A DNA stretch of 35,886 nt from NCBI GenBank assembly GCA_945871805.1, contig CAMBXE010000014.1, positions 1 to 35,886 on the forward strand. The letters are read 5' to 3'. Numbering within the stretch: the first letter of the stretch is position 1; each line of letters starts with the position of its first letter. This DNA is from Rhizobium sp. Q54 (lineage in GTDB: Bacteria > Pseudomonadota > Alphaproteobacteria > Rickettsiales > UBA1997). Below are positions 25,495 to 35,315 of the stretch, one piece after another. The translations under genes and the position numbers were made by a program. Below the pieces are notes generated by a model. It ran no database searches, had not been told where the DNA came from, and saw only the letters and a list, made by a program, of their open reading frames with translations.

Positions 25495-27585
25495 TCATAA
25501 TTCCACTCGACCAACAGATAAATAATTTTCAATTGTTTTGAGCAGATTTATTTTGGAAGTCGCCTTTTCGATGAGGCAATTCATGCCGCTATCCACAGCT
25601 TTTTTTACAGTTTTTTCACCATCAAAGGATGTCAAAGCAATGATTGGAATTGAGTGGTAATTTTTGAAATTTCTAAAAACACTTCCTTCGCGAATTGCCT
25701 TTGCCGCTTCGTAGCCATTCATAATCGGCATTTCGCCATCCATTAAAATTAAATCGAAATTTTCCTCGTCTAGAATTTCCAAAGCCTCTCTGCCGTTTTC
25801 AGCGTGCGAAACATTGTAACCACTGCTCTCCAAAACCCTTCTCGTGACTTTGATATTTACCGGATTGTCTTCAACGAGAAGGATTGATTTGCCCGTGCCC
25901 AGTGCGGGTCTGGAATCATCCACGCCAAAATACAGAAACAGTTTTGTTCCGAAATCCTTCTTTGATTCAACTTCTAGTTTGCCGCGATGCAGCTCGATTA
26001 ATTTTAAAACAATCGACATTCCAATTCCGTAAGAATCGATTTTTTTCTCTTTGGCAATTTCTGATTTATCGATTTCTCCACCAGTTCCACCAAGATATTT
26101 TACGACTTCTTGCTCACTCATTCCGTAACCATTGTCGACGATCTCAATACAAATTTGTTTAGCGCCTTCCAGGTATTTTACCGAGATCAAAACCTCATTT
26201 TTAGCGCGACTATATTTGATCGCATTGATGATTAAGTTGGTCAAAATTTCCTTCATTTTGTGCAAATCACATCTGAGTTTTGGCAAATTATTTTCTATCT
26301 TAGTGCGTAGCTCCACCTGATTAATCGCAGCAAAACTTCTGTTCGCAATCACAACTTCTTCGACAAGTGATTTAGCAGAATATTCTTTAATTTTTCCTAA
26401 TCGAAACTCTCCGCGCTCGATCTGGTGAGTGTCAAGCAGCTCTTTAACGAAATCCATTAGCTCTTCCGATTGATCGGAAATCATCTCAACATTTCTTAGA
26501 TTTTCGCTTTCTGAGATTTCTGGCCTGGTCTTTTTTTCGAGGATTAGATTTGCCAAACCGTTGATTCCAAAAATTTGGTTTTTGATGTCGTGAGCTATTG
26601 AAAAAAGTATTCTTTCTTTATCTCTGCTGGTTTTTTCTAAGAAAATTCTAAGACCTTTTTCTACCTTAAATAAGTAAAGAATTATTAAGAAAAATATTGC
26701 GAGACAGATAAATTCAATGATGCGAGGAAGCACCAGAACATTGAATTGGTGATAAAAAAAACTTTTGTCAAAACCAGTAAGAATGATGTAGGGATATTTA
26801 GAGATTTTTCTGTAATGACTTAAACTTATGTCGCCAATTTTTATCTCTTTTTCTAATACCCCCGACTCTGCAGCAAAAATTGTTGGATTAAAATTTTTCC
26901 AAAAAAAATCACCATCTCGGGCAAGGTCAATATCGACAGATTGTAAGATAATTTTCAGGTCTTGATCCAAAACAACAAAGCTGGCTTTGCTATTTAATTT
27001 TTGCGCAACATGCCGAGAAAACTCAGCAATATCGAAACCAACAGTGATCACGCCCAAATACTTTCCGCCCTCGTCCACAACTCCAGTACCGACCGGAATA
27101 ACCCAGCTATTACTTGGATCGCCAAAAATAGGAAATGAAACTTGCAAAACCCAAGGATTCTTCGAAGACAACGCCACATATTGACGCCCCAGCATATTTG
27201 GAGGATCTTTGCGAATGCCTAATTTACTGTTAACGGTTTGATAATTTTTGGCATCAACCCAATCAAAAGATGACCAAGAAAATAGTTCTGAGTTTTTATT
27301 TTTGATGCGATCTGCTTCGTGAAATAATTCTAAAATAAATTTTAAATCACGCGCCCCATGATGAGCAATTTGCTTGCCGATGTGGCTATTAATCTGGTTG
27401 GCGTAATCGAATGATTCTGAGATTGCAGAAGCGATGTTTTTCGATGATTTTTGTAGGCTTATTGAACTCTCAGCTAAGGCTCCTCGAAAAGAAATGTAGG
27501 CAAAAATTACTACAACTAACATCACCGACAGAATCGCAACCAGAGCAAAAGTTAAATAACCCCAGGAGAAAATCTTTTTGCGCAT
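25495..27585 (-). CDS. Hybrid sensor histidine kinase with C-terminal receiver domain
   Basis: A membrane sensor that autophosphorylates and passes phosphate to its own receiver and probably to an unseen partner. Numbering from a GTG at 27609: membrane segment 17-40; a periplasmic sensor of the Cache/PDC type at about 45-285 (GVITVGFDIAEFSRHV); a second membrane segment at about 293-316; HisKA with H340 in SIAHDIKNQ; HATPase with LTNLIINAIKYS, DNGYGMS and SYGIGMSIVLKLIELHRG; receiver at 575-697 with E580/D581, phospho-acceptor D624 in LILMDGEMP, and K682. I list the inner ATG (27585, MRKKIFSWGYL) as start. The GTG start would put the gene 7 bases after the cyclophilin gene. No response regulator or HPt gene is adjacent. 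The signal is unknown. Confidence 0.92.
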   Translation of the reverse strand: MRKKIFSWGYLTFALVAILSVMLVVVIFAYISFRGALAESSISLQKSSKNIASAISESFDYANQINSHIGKQIAHHGARDLKFILELFHEADRIKNKNSELFSWSSFDWVDAKNYQTVNSKLGIRKDPPNMLGRQYVALSSKNPWVLQVSFPIFGDPSNSWVIPVGTGVVDEGGKYLGVITVGFDIAEFSRHVAQKLNSKASFVVLDQDLKIILQSVDIDLARDGDFFWKNFNPTIFAAESGVLEKEIKIGDISLSHYRKISKYPYIILTGFDKSFFYHQFNVLVLPRIIEFICLAIFFLIILYLFKVEKGLRIFLEKTSRDKERILFSIAHDIKNQIFGINGLANLILEKKTRPEISESENLRNVEMISDQSEELMDFVKELLDTHQIERGEFRLGKIKEYSAKSLVEEVVIANRSFAAINQVELRTKIENNLPKLRCDLHKMKEILTNLIINAIKYSRAKNEVLISVKYLEGAKQICIEIVDNGYGMSEQEVVKYLGGTGGEIDKSEIAKEKKIDSYGIGMSIVLKLIELHRGKLEVESKKDFGTKLFLYFGVDDSRPALGTGKSILLVEDNPVNIKVTRRVLESSGYNVSHAENGREALEILDEENFDLILMDGEMPIMNGYEAAKAIREGSVFRNFKNYHSIPIIALTSFDGEKTVKKAVDSGMNCLIEKATSKINLLKTIENYLSVGRVEL

Positions 27586-27616
27586 ATTCTGCGCGGCGAT
27601 GATTAGCACCTTCTTA

Positions 27617-28213
27617 TTATTTCTTCTCCGCGTCAGCAGCGACAGTCACCTTAACCATTACATCAGGATCAGACACGCTTCCACTTTTTCCCGCGCCTTT
27701 TTTGATTTTATCGACGAATTCCATTCCTTTGATTACGCGTCCCCAGACCGTGTATTGGCTGTCGAGAAATCTTGAGTCATGAGTCACAATAAAAAATTGG
27801 CTGTTGGCACTGTCTGGTTGACCAGAGCGCGCCATTGAAACTGCACCGCGCACATGTGGCTCGTCAGAAAATTCGGCTTTAAGATTTGGCAATTTTGAAC
27901 CACCCATTCCCGTTCCCGTAGGATCGCCAGTTTGCGTCATGAAGCCGTCAATCACGCGATGAAAAACTATTCCGTCGTAAAATTTTTTACGCGCTAAAGT
28001 TTTAATTCTTTCAACGTGTTTTGGCGCAATTTGCGGCATCATTTCAATTACCACGCGACCATATTTTAAATCGATGTAAAGAATATTTTCGAGATCTTGT
28101 CCCTGAGTTTGCCCCTGAGGCTGTCTCTGAGTTTGTTGTTTGTTTTTTTGAGCAGATGCGTGATTCATAAAAGCGAAAATTAGAGTTAAGAAAGTTAAGA
28201 AAGTCTTTTTCAT
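27617..28213 (-). CDS. Periplasmic cyclophilin-type peptidyl-prolyl isomerase
   Basis: 198 residues from ATG 28213, chosen because MKKTFLTFLTLIFAFMNHAS-AQ is a clean signal peptide; a longer open frame to 28264 would bury it. The Gln-rich linker (KNKQQTQRQPQGQTQGQ) is followed by the cyclophilin domain: YDGIVFHRVIDGFMTQTGDP, AVSMARSGQPDSANSQFFI, and FLDSQYTVWGRVIKGMEFVD. The catalytic Arg of FHRVIDGF and the QFFI motif are intact. It should help fold exported proteins. The sensor kinase gene follows closely on the same strand. Confidence 0.93.
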   Translation of the reverse strand: MKKTFLTFLTLIFAFMNHASAQKNKQQTQRQPQGQTQGQDLENILYIDLKYGRVVIEMMPQIAPKHVERIKTLARKKFYDGIVFHRVIDGFMTQTGDPTGTGMGGSKLPNLKAEFSDEPHVRGAVSMARSGQPDSANSQFFIVTHDSRFLDSQYTVWGRVIKGMEFVDKIKKGAGKSGSVSDPDVMVKVTVAADAEKK

Positions 28214-28359
28214 AAAATCTGAAATTGCGTTGCGGGAACAGTTGTGGGAACAAGGTGCGCGCACTCTGTTTGCCGATCCCTACTTTTCAAGTAGCGTTTA
28301 ATTTTTTACTTTTTACCTTCCGCGCCCCCTCGTTAACCCATCAATAAAAGGAGTTCCAA

Positions 28360-28815
28360 GTGTCTATTAATAAAGTAATTCTGGTTGGCAATGTTGGCCA
28401 AGATCCTGAAGTCCGCACACTTTCTGACGGACGTGAAATCGCCAATTTTTCTCTCGCTACTTCTGAAAGCTGGAAAGACAAAAGCACCGGCGAAAAAAAA
28501 GAAAAAACTGAATGGCACCGCGTGGTCATCTTCTCGCAAGGCTTGGTAAATATCGTCAAAAATTACGTTAAAAAAGGCACTAAACTTTACGTCGAAGGTT
28601 CAGTGCAAACCAGAAAATGGACTGACGCTCAGGGCGTTGAAAAATTCACTACTGAAATCGTTTTGCAAAATTTCAATTCAAGCTTGCAAATCCTTGATTC
28701 ACGCGAGCGTAGCCCCGGCCAATCATCTTCATCTTCTGATTATTCATCGAGCAAATCGAAGAATAATAACGCAGACATTCACGTCGAAGAATCTGACGAC
28801 GAAATTCCTTTCTAG
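28360..28815 (+). CDS. ssb: Single-stranded DNA-binding protein
   Basis: SSB coats single-stranded DNA in replication and repair. 151 residues. The OB-fold starts with NKVILVGNVGQDPEVRT and includes the EWHRVVIFSQGL strand and KGTKLYVEGSVQTRKW. A Ser-rich linker leads to the conserved acidic tip ESDDEIPF that recruits partner proteins. The start is a GTG at 28360 with AAGGAG about 8 bases before it, giving the usual MSINKVIL N-terminus. nuoG follows after 16 bases, probably on the same transcript. Divergent from the cyclophilin gene. Confidence 0.96.
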   Translation: MSINKVILVGNVGQDPEVRTLSDGREIANFSLATSESWKDKSTGEKKEKTEWHRVVIFSQGLVNIVKNYVKKGTKLYVEGSVQTRKWTDAQGVEKFTTEIVLQNFNSSLQILDSRERSPGQSSSSSDYSSSKSKNNNADIHVEESDDEIPF

Positions 28816-28831
28816 ATCTACTTTCTAACTC

Positions 28832-30787
28832 ATGCCTACAGTCACAATTAACGGCAAATCCGTAACAATTGCTGATGGATTAACCATTATCCAAGCCTGC
28901 GAAATCGCTAACGTCGAAGTGCCTCGCTTCTGTTATCACGAGCGCTTAGCCATTGCCGGTAACTGTCGCATGTGTTTAGTAGAAGTTGAGGGGATGCCTC
29001 CAAAGCCCGTAGCATCTTGCGCTATGCCGGCTACTGAGGGAATGAAAATTCATACTGACACGCCAATGGTGAAAAAGGCGCGTGAAGGGGTGATGGAATT
29101 TTTACTTGCTAATCACCCGCTTGATTGCCCGATTTGTGATCAAGGTGGTGAGTGCGATTTACAAGATCAGGCCTACCAGTACGGCAGCGGCAAAAGTCAT
29201 TACCACGAACAGAAGAGGGCGGTTCAAGATAAAAACATGGGCCCACTCGTAAAGACGCAAATGACGCGCTGCATCCAATGTACACGCTGCATTCGCTTCA
29301 TTGAAGATGTCGCGGGAACTACCGAACTCGGCGCAGTTAATCGCGGCGAAAATATGGAAATCACGACCTATCTCGATCAGAATATTAAATCCGAACTCTC
29401 TGGAAATATTATCGATCTTTGTCCGGTAGGCGCCCTCACCTCTAAGCCTTACGCCTTTAAAGCACGTAGCTGGGAATTAAATAAAACCGAAACAATCGAC
29501 ATCATGGATGCGGTGGGAAGCAACATCCGTATTGACTCGCGCGGCATTGAAGTAATGCGAATTTTGCCACGCTTGAATGAAGAAATTAACGAAGAATGGA
29601 TTTCTGACAAAACGCGTTTTTGCTATGACGGCCTAAAATACCAACGTCTCGACAAGCCTTACGTCAAGCGTGAAGGCGGGTTGCAATCAGCAAGTTTTGA
29701 GCAAGCTTACAAGGCAATCGTTGAAGTTGTAAAAGCTGTAAACCCTAGCGAAATCGCGGTGTTAAGCGGACAACTTTCTTCCGCTGAAGAAAATTTTGCG
29801 CTGAAAAAAATCTGCGAAAAACTCGGAATTAAAAATTTTGATTGTCGTTTGAGCGGCGAAAAACTTAGCGCCACAGACTCCGCTTCTTACCTATTTAACA
29901 CAAAAATTTCTGGAATTGAGGAAGCTGACGCTTGTTTGTTAATCGGCACCAATCCGCGCAAAGATGCGCCAATCCTCAATGTGCGACTACGCAAAAGATT
30001 CCTGAGCAAGAAATTAAAAGTTTTCGCAATTGGTGTAGATGTCGACCTGACTTACGCTTACGAAAATTTAGGTAGCGATCTTTCTGAGTTAAGAAATGTC
30101 GATTTGTCTGCCTACAAAAACCCAATGTTGATTTTGGGTCACGACGTAATCACTCGCGCCGACGGCGCAGAAGTTTTAAATCTCGCAAAAAAAATTGCCG
30201 AAAAATCCGGAATGATTCGCGCAGATTGGAACGGATTTAATTTTCTTTCTAAATCTACTGGCCTGCTAAATGGCTTAACTGCTGGCTTCGTCGGCTCTTC
30301 AAATGTCGAAGAAATTCTTAAAAAATGCGCGAGCAAAGAAATTAAAATCGTAATTCTTCACGCCGTTGACGACGAAATTGATTTCAAAAAATTAAAAGAT
30401 TCTTTTGTAATTTACCTCGGAACTCACGGCGATCGCGGCGCACACGTGGCTGACGTAATTTTACCAACAGCAGCTTACAGCGAAAAAACAGCGACCTACA
30501 TTAATCTCGAAGGTCGCGCTCAAACCACAGCCCGAGCGGTTTTCGCGCCCGGTGAAGCAAAAGAAGATTGGAAAATTTTTACTGAATTAGCGCAAGAATT
30601 TGGCTTCGATCTTGGTACAAAACCTGATTTTGCGGAACTGTTAAAAACAATTTGGATTAAATCTTCGGAAGCAAATGGAGACTTCTCCGATGAAAAAATT
30701 GCCGCAAAAAATTTCGATTTTTACCTAACAAATCCAATTGCCCGAGCATCGCGCACTTTGAATAAATGCAGCGCAGAATTGAAGTAG
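28832..30787 (+). CDS. nuoG: NADH-quinone oxidoreductase subunit G
   Basis: NuoG is the large iron-sulfur subunit of the Complex I peripheral arm. 651 residues. The N-terminal 2Fe-2S ligands are in PRFCYHERLAIAGNCRMCLV and SCAMPATEG. The His-Cys cluster has HPLDCPICDQGGECDLQDQ. A 4Fe-4S cluster follows with TRCIQCTRCIRF and IDLCPVGALTSKPYAF. The rest is the inactive molybdopterin-oxidoreductase-like domain. The usual neighbours nuoF and nuoH are missing on both sides: ssb lies upstream and a convergent gene downstream. Confidence 0.96.
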   Translation: MPTVTINGKSVTIADGLTIIQACEIANVEVPRFCYHERLAIAGNCRMCLVEVEGMPPKPVASCAMPATEGMKIHTDTPMVKKAREGVMEFLLANHPLDCPICDQGGECDLQDQAYQYGSGKSHYHEQKRAVQDKNMGPLVKTQMTRCIQCTRCIRFIEDVAGTTELGAVNRGENMEITTYLDQNIKSELSGNIIDLCPVGALTSKPYAFKARSWELNKTETIDIMDAVGSNIRIDSRGIEVMRILPRLNEEINEEWISDKTRFCYDGLKYQRLDKPYVKREGGLQSASFEQAYKAIVEVVKAVNPSEIAVLSGQLSSAEENFALKKICEKLGIKNFDCRLSGEKLSATDSASYLFNTKISGIEEADACLLIGTNPRKDAPILNVRLRKRFLSKKLKVFAIGVDVDLTYAYENLGSDLSELRNVDLSAYKNPMLILGHDVITRADGAEVLNLAKKIAEKSGMIRADWNGFNFLSKSTGLLNGLTAGFVGSSNVEEILKKCASKEIKIVILHAVDDEIDFKKLKDSFVIYLGTHGDRGAHVADVILPTAAYSEKTATYINLEGRAQTTARAVFAPGEAKEDWKIFTELAQEFGFDLGTKPDFAELLKTIWIKSSEANGDFSDEKIAAKNFDFYLTNPIARASRTLNKCSAELK

Positions 30788-30945
30788 AAAGCCCTGTAGA
30801 AGTTCAGCAGTTCAGTTGAAAAATTACCAAAACTCGTCACTGCTGCCGTTCGAGCGAAGTCTAGACCCAGATACCGGCAAAAAATTTAAACCAAAAAATA
30901 AAAAGATTTTGAGCACGGTGCTCAAAATTGGCTTCAACCCGCTAT
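30788..30945. other. Repeat-bearing spacer between nuoG and the D-amino-acid dehydrogenase gene
   Basis: Holds GTTCGAGCGAAGTCTAGA at 30848-30865, which matches 25454-25471 with one difference, and the second copy of the 24-bp palindrome at 30906-30929. Both genes end here (convergent). The palindrome lacks a T-run but may still help end or protect the transcripts. Confidence 0.55.
30906..30929. repeat. 24-bp palindrome, copy 2 (identical to 4362-4385)
   Basis: Same 24 bases as in the nuoA-nuoB gap, built on TTTTGAGCAC-G-GTGCTCAAAA. Flanking sequences differ, so the palindrome itself is the conserved or mobile unit. Confidence 0.7.
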
Positions 30946-32208
30946 TTAGTTGAGTTCTTCTTTCAGAAATTCGAATTTTTTTCCGCGAGAATCTGAGACT
31001 AAATCAGCCAAAATTTTTCCCGATCCAGCAGACATTGTCCAGCCGAGCGAGCCGTGTCCGGTATTTAAAAAAAGATTTCCGTATTTCTTCACTTCGCAAA
31101 TTAGCGGAATTGAGTTTGGACGAAATGGACGGAATCCGCACCATTCTTCAAGTCGATTAAAATTACCAAAATCAGCAAAAGATGCTCTCAAAACTTTTTT
31201 CAGAAAGGAAATCTGCCCCTTATTCTTACCGCTCTTAAGCCCACAGAAATCAACGGTTCCAGCCATTCTAAAAACATTGCCAATACGCGAATAAACCACC
31301 TTATTTTCTGAATCAGTCAGAGCTAAATTCGGCGCAACAAATTCTTCGTCACAAGAAATTGAAAGACTGTGACCTTTAATTGGATAAATTTTCGTTTCAA
31401 CTTTAATGCCGCTCAAAAGCCTGGTACTGGCGGCTCCAAGCGCGTAAACATATTTTTCAGCAACAAAAACTCCTTTGTTAGTATTGATGCCGGTAATTTT
31501 TTTGTAGTTGGTTAAAATATTTTTAACGTCAGTGCTCCACTCAAAAACTACACCATATTTTTCCTGACAAATTTTTGTAAGAGCCTTGGTAAAAAGAGCG
31601 CTGTTGCCGCTTGCATCATCTTCGTAAAAAATCCCGCCGGCTAATTTTTTTTTGTCAAAAAGTTTAATTAAAGCCGGTTCTTTTTTTAGACATTCTTCGG
31701 CGCTCAAAATTTGAGTTCTGCACCCAAGAGAATTGTAGGTCTCTACGCCTTTTACTGCTTTTTCTAACTTTTTTGTGTCGCGAAAGAAATGGAGAATTCC
31801 GTTATTTTTGTAATCGAAAAAAAGATTTTTTTCTTCGTTAATGACCTGCTTTAAAACCTCTCTGCTGTAAGACGTAAGCGCAAATAATTTTTGACTATTT
31901 TCTTGTGATTTTTGCACGGAAGAATTTCTGCAAAACTCAGTAGCAAAGCGCCAAAATTCTTTGCTCGTACAATCAGAAATTGTTAAAAATGAGTTAGGCA
32001 AAAACGCTGCTTTCAACATTGCCGAGAGCGAAGTTTTTGCCGCCCAAGTTTCAATGTGCGAGTAACTCAACTGCCCGCCATTGGCGTAAGAACAGCCCTC
32101 TCCAGCAGAAGAACTTTTTTCAATTACGGTTACTTGATGACCGGCGCGAGCAAGGAAATACGCGCTTACAACACCGATGACGCCAGCGCCCAGAACAATT
32201 ACTTTCAT
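30946..32208 (-). CDS. dadA: D-amino-acid dehydrogenase small subunit (FAD-dependent)
   Basis: DadA oxidises D-amino acids such as D-alanine and feeds electrons to the respiratory chain from the inner membrane. 420 residues. The FAD fold starts at once: VIVLGAGVIGVVSAYFLARA then HQVTVIEK. Other family features are SYANGGQLSYSH, a YPIKGHSLS strand and the C-terminal NTGHGSLGWTMSAGSGKILADL. It could supply pyruvate from wall-derived D-alanine. No alanine racemase gene (dadX) is adjacent. The start is 31 bases from the divergent addB start. Confidence 0.92.
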   Translation of the reverse strand: MKVIVLGAGVIGVVSAYFLARAGHQVTVIEKSSSAGEGCSYANGGQLSYSHIETWAAKTSLSAMLKAAFLPNSFLTISDCTSKEFWRFATEFCRNSSVQKSQENSQKLFALTSYSREVLKQVINEEKNLFFDYKNNGILHFFRDTKKLEKAVKGVETYNSLGCRTQILSAEECLKKEPALIKLFDKKKLAGGIFYEDDASGNSALFTKALTKICQEKYGVVFEWSTDVKNILTNYKKITGINTNKGVFVAEKYVYALGAASTRLLSGIKVETKIYPIKGHSLSISCDEEFVAPNLALTDSENKVVYSRIGNVFRMAGTVDFCGLKSGKNKGQISFLKKVLRASFADFGNFNRLEEWCGFRPFRPNSIPLICEVKKYGNLFLNTGHGSLGWTMSAGSGKILADLVSDSRGKKFEFLKEELN

Positions 32209-32239
32209 TACTAAAGTTAGTTAGAATTATCGACGAAAT

Positions 32240-34888
32240 ATGCCCAACATCTTCAACGTTCCAGCAAATTATCACTTTCTAGAAACGCTAGCTTGCTGGC
32301 TGGAAGAGAGGTTTGGTGATCAATTAGCAAAAGTAAAAATTCTTCTACCGAGTCGACGCTCTTGTCGCGAGTTGCAACAAATTTTTATCCAAAAAAACTT
32401 CTCAGGTTTTTTACCAAAAATCAAAGCGATCTCTGATATTTCTTGCGAAGATTTTGCTGATTTTCAGCAGCAAGAAATCATCGATGAGATCTTGGAAATT
32501 AAGGTTTTGGATGGGATCGATCAATTATTATTTTTAACTACTGAAATTCAAAAGCAGCAGGTTTTTGGCGAAATGAATTTTGAGCATTCGTTTAAAATCG
32601 CTCTCCATCTCAAAGATCTGTTTGAAGAAATTGAGCGCGAGCAAATTGACGCTAAAAAATTTCACGAAATTGATGATTCCAACCTCTCGAAACACCGTCA
32701 AATAACGCTGGAATTCATTAAGAATTTTTACGCTCAGATTAAAAATTCTTTGCTCAAAGAAAATATTTTATTCGCCGCAGCGCAGCAGAATTTTTTGATT
32801 AAGAAATTTACTAAATGTCTCGAGAGTAAAAAATTATCTTCACCACTAATCATCGCCGGATCCACTGGTAGCATGATCTCAAGCAAAAATCTAATTAAAG
32901 CAATTTCACAACAAGAAAATGGATTTGTTATTTTGCAGGCAGCGCAACCAGGCGAGTTTAATAAAGAAAATCACCCGCAATTTTTTCTAAATCAGCTCGT
33001 TAAATTTTTGGAAGTCGCGCCAAAAGATCTCAAAAAAGAAAATTTTAAAATAAGCGACGAAGCCAGGCAAAACATGCTTTCAATGCTGATGTTGCCGGGC
33101 GAAGAAACAATCAAATGGCAAAAAACTAAACTGAATTTTGACGCCGAGAATTTTCAAATAATCGAAACAAAAAACGAAATCGAAGAAGCAAAAATCATTG
33201 CAGAAATTTTGTCTGAACAAAAAAAATCTGCGTTAGTTACCAATAACAAAAACCTTGCCAAGCTAGTTCGGCTCGAGCTTAAGCGCCAATCGATTCCTTT
33301 TAACGACGCAAGAAATCTCGACATTTTTGATTCGCAATTAATCAATTTTTTGCTGCTAATTTTAGAATTAAAGGAGGCAGACCTTAACTCTTCTACCTTA
33401 CTCGCCCTACTTAAAAATTCGCTGTGCTTTTCCTCTAAGCAACAAGAAATTCTTGCCGAATTTGAAATTAAAATTTTACGCCAAGACCGCACCAGCTCTG
33501 GCTTAAAAGGTATTCTAAAAAAACTAGAATCCGAACCGGAATTACAAAAATTTTTCTTAGATTTTCTAAAAAAATTCGACGCTCCTTTGTTGAAAGCGGC
33601 AGAAAATTTAAGCAAGAAAACTTGGGAAGAATTACTCGCAAACGAACCGGCGCAAAAAGAAATTCGCGAATTTTTTACCAAGCTTGACGGACTAAATTAT
33701 TCAGCAAATTCGGCGTCGGAATTCAAAATGTTACTTGGTCAAATCAGTTATTTTGAGAAATCAGATGCCGCAGCGCAGATCCAGATCCTGTCTACGATTG
33801 AAGCGCGCTTACTTAACTTTGATTTGGTGATTGTAGCCTCGCTTAACGAAGGAGATTTTCCGGAAATTGAAAGTGAAAATTGGCTGGGGAAGAAGATCAA
33901 AAAAGATTTGGGAATTGACCGCGCTCTCAAAAAAATCGGACAAAATGCGCAGGATTTTTGCAACTACCTCTCAAATAAATCCGTAGTGTTAACGCGCTCG
34001 CGAACTAGGGGTGGCGTGGCCTTAATTGAATCTCCTTTTTTGCTTAAATTCAAAACTCTCTGCCAAAAATCAGGAATAACTGATTTTGGAAAATTGAATA
34101 ACATTCCCCTCAAAACCTCTCCCGAAGGTGCAGTACAAAAAATTACAAATGCGCGTCACTCCCTACCAAAAAAATTCTCACTCACCGAAATTTCCGAATT
34201 AATTTCTGATCCTTACGCGATCTACGCCAAAAAAATTCTCCAACTTCGCGAGTTACAAAAAATTGATTTCGAGCCGAGCTACGCCGAATTTGGAAGCTTA
34301 ATCCACAAGGCTTTAGAGGAGTTCATAAAAAATGATCAGACCAAAAATTTCGAACAAATTTTTGAAAAATATTTTCTGTCGCAAGAAGCCAAACTTATTT
34401 GGTGGCCAAAATTTGAGAAAATTTTTTCTGATTTTGTTCGAGAGAATTCACAATTTTCTAATTCGCAAAATGCGACCGAAAAACCAGTAAAAATAGAAAT
34501 CGACAAAGTTGTGATTAGTGGAAAAATTGATCGAATAATTTTTGATGCGCAAAAATGTGCGCAAATTTTTGATTACAAAACCGGTCAATCGCCAAGTAAA
34601 AAAGATGTTATTTTGGGAATTGAGCCGCAACTCACCATCTCAGCATTGGCGATGGCTTACGAGTATAAAATCACCTCGCTTAACTACTGGAAATTATCTT
34701 ACTCAAAAGAGGGGGAGATACAAAATATCAGCAAAAATCCGGAAGAAATTCAGGATTTAATTACAGCAACTAAGCTAGGATTAGAGCGGTTATTTTCTTA
34801 TTTCTCTGACGCAGAAAATTCTTACCATATCACCAAAAAAACCTTAGAAGGCAGGTACAAAAATTTAGCTAGGAGACTTAATTATTAG
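32240..34888 (+). CDS. addB: Double-strand break repair protein AddB
   Basis: AddB, with AddA, processes double-strand breaks for recombination. 882 residues, somewhat shorter than many alphaproteobacterial AddB proteins. The N-terminal half is the divergent inactivated-helicase part (VKILLPSRRSCRELQQIF, STGSMISSKNLIKAI). The C-terminal RecB-family nuclease domain has FGSLIHKALEEF, VISGKIDRIIF, D778-Y-K-T-G and the GIEPQLTISALAMAY helix, so the nuclease looks active. addA, normally next to it, is not in the window: a convergent gene overlaps the addB end by 11 bases instead. Confidence 0.9.
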   Translation: MPNIFNVPANYHFLETLACWLEERFGDQLAKVKILLPSRRSCRELQQIFIQKNFSGFLPKIKAISDISCEDFADFQQQEIIDEILEIKVLDGIDQLLFLTTEIQKQQVFGEMNFEHSFKIALHLKDLFEEIEREQIDAKKFHEIDDSNLSKHRQITLEFIKNFYAQIKNSLLKENILFAAAQQNFLIKKFTKCLESKKLSSPLIIAGSTGSMISSKNLIKAISQQENGFVILQAAQPGEFNKENHPQFFLNQLVKFLEVAPKDLKKENFKISDEARQNMLSMLMLPGEETIKWQKTKLNFDAENFQIIETKNEIEEAKIIAEILSEQKKSALVTNNKNLAKLVRLELKRQSIPFNDARNLDIFDSQLINFLLLILELKEADLNSSTLLALLKNSLCFSSKQQEILAEFEIKILRQDRTSSGLKGILKKLESEPELQKFFLDFLKKFDAPLLKAAENLSKKTWEELLANEPAQKEIREFFTKLDGLNYSANSASEFKMLLGQISYFEKSDAAAQIQILSTIEARLLNFDLVIVASLNEGDFPEIESENWLGKKIKKDLGIDRALKKIGQNAQDFCNYLSNKSVVLTRSRTRGGVALIESPFLLKFKTLCQKSGITDFGKLNNIPLKTSPEGAVQKITNARHSLPKKFSLTEISELISDPYAIYAKKILQLRELQKIDFEPSYAEFGSLIHKALEEFIKNDQTKNFEQIFEKYFLSQEAKLIWWPKFEKIFSDFVRENSQFSNSQNATEKPVKIEIDKVVISGKIDRIIFDAQKCAQIFDYKTGQSPSKKDVILGIEPQLTISALAMAYEYKITSLNYWKLSYSKEGEIQNISKNPEEIQDLITATKLGLERLFSYFSDAENSYHITKKTLEGRYKNLARRLNY

Positions 34889-35315
34889 CAGCTTGAGAGA
34901 TTGGAAGGCGCTTAAACTGACCATCGATGCATGCGCCATCTTCGACTGACATAGAATCATATTCGATATCGCCATGAACCCTTGCTTTGCTCGAAATGCT
35001 TAAATTCTTAACTTTGATTGAGCCTTCAAATCTGCCGCGAATACTTAGCGATTCAGCGGTAATTACACCTTCAACGAAAGATTCTTCGCGCAAAATTACT
35101 ACGTTACCATGGATTGAGCCTTTGATGCTGCCTTCAATCTCAAGCATTCCGGTGCTGGTTAAGTTTCCCTCCACGCTGAGATCGCGAGCAATAATTGTTG
35201 GAGTTGTTTTGAATCCCGAACTTATCATTTCTAACCTTCTGGTGATTGAATTATCTCTACTTGCGCCGCCCCGCGCTACTGCGGTTAATTTTGATTTTAG
35301 ACTAACTATCGGCAT
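34878..35315 (-). CDS. Bactofilin (polymer-forming cytoskeletal protein)
   Basis: 145 residues. A disordered N-terminus is followed by the bactofilin (DUF583) beta-helix from about residue 38: TIIARDLSVEGNLTSTGMLE, GSIKGSIHGNVVILREES and IRGRFEGSIKVKNLSISSKA. Bactofilins form filaments at the membrane and position wall enzymes. The start overlaps the M23 peptidase stop by 14 bases, so the two are co-translated. Pairing of bactofilin with an M23 peptidase is common and suggests joint control of cell shape. The last 11 bases overlap addB tail to tail. Confidence 0.93.
   Translation of the reverse strand: MPIVSLKSKLTAVARGGASRDNSITRRLEMISSGFKTTPTIIARDLSVEGNLTSTGMLEIEGSIKGSIHGNVVILREESFVEGVITAESLSIRGRFEGSIKVKNLSISSKARVHGDIEYDSMSVEDGACIDGQFKRLPISQAANN

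Noticed and set aside
28236-28251. Alphaproteobacterial LexA box between the cyclophilin and ssb genes
   Set aside because: Two GAAC words are present, but the repeat distance is 12 bases instead of the 11 expected for the GTTC-N7-GTTC type, and the site lies closer to the cyclophilin gene than to ssb.
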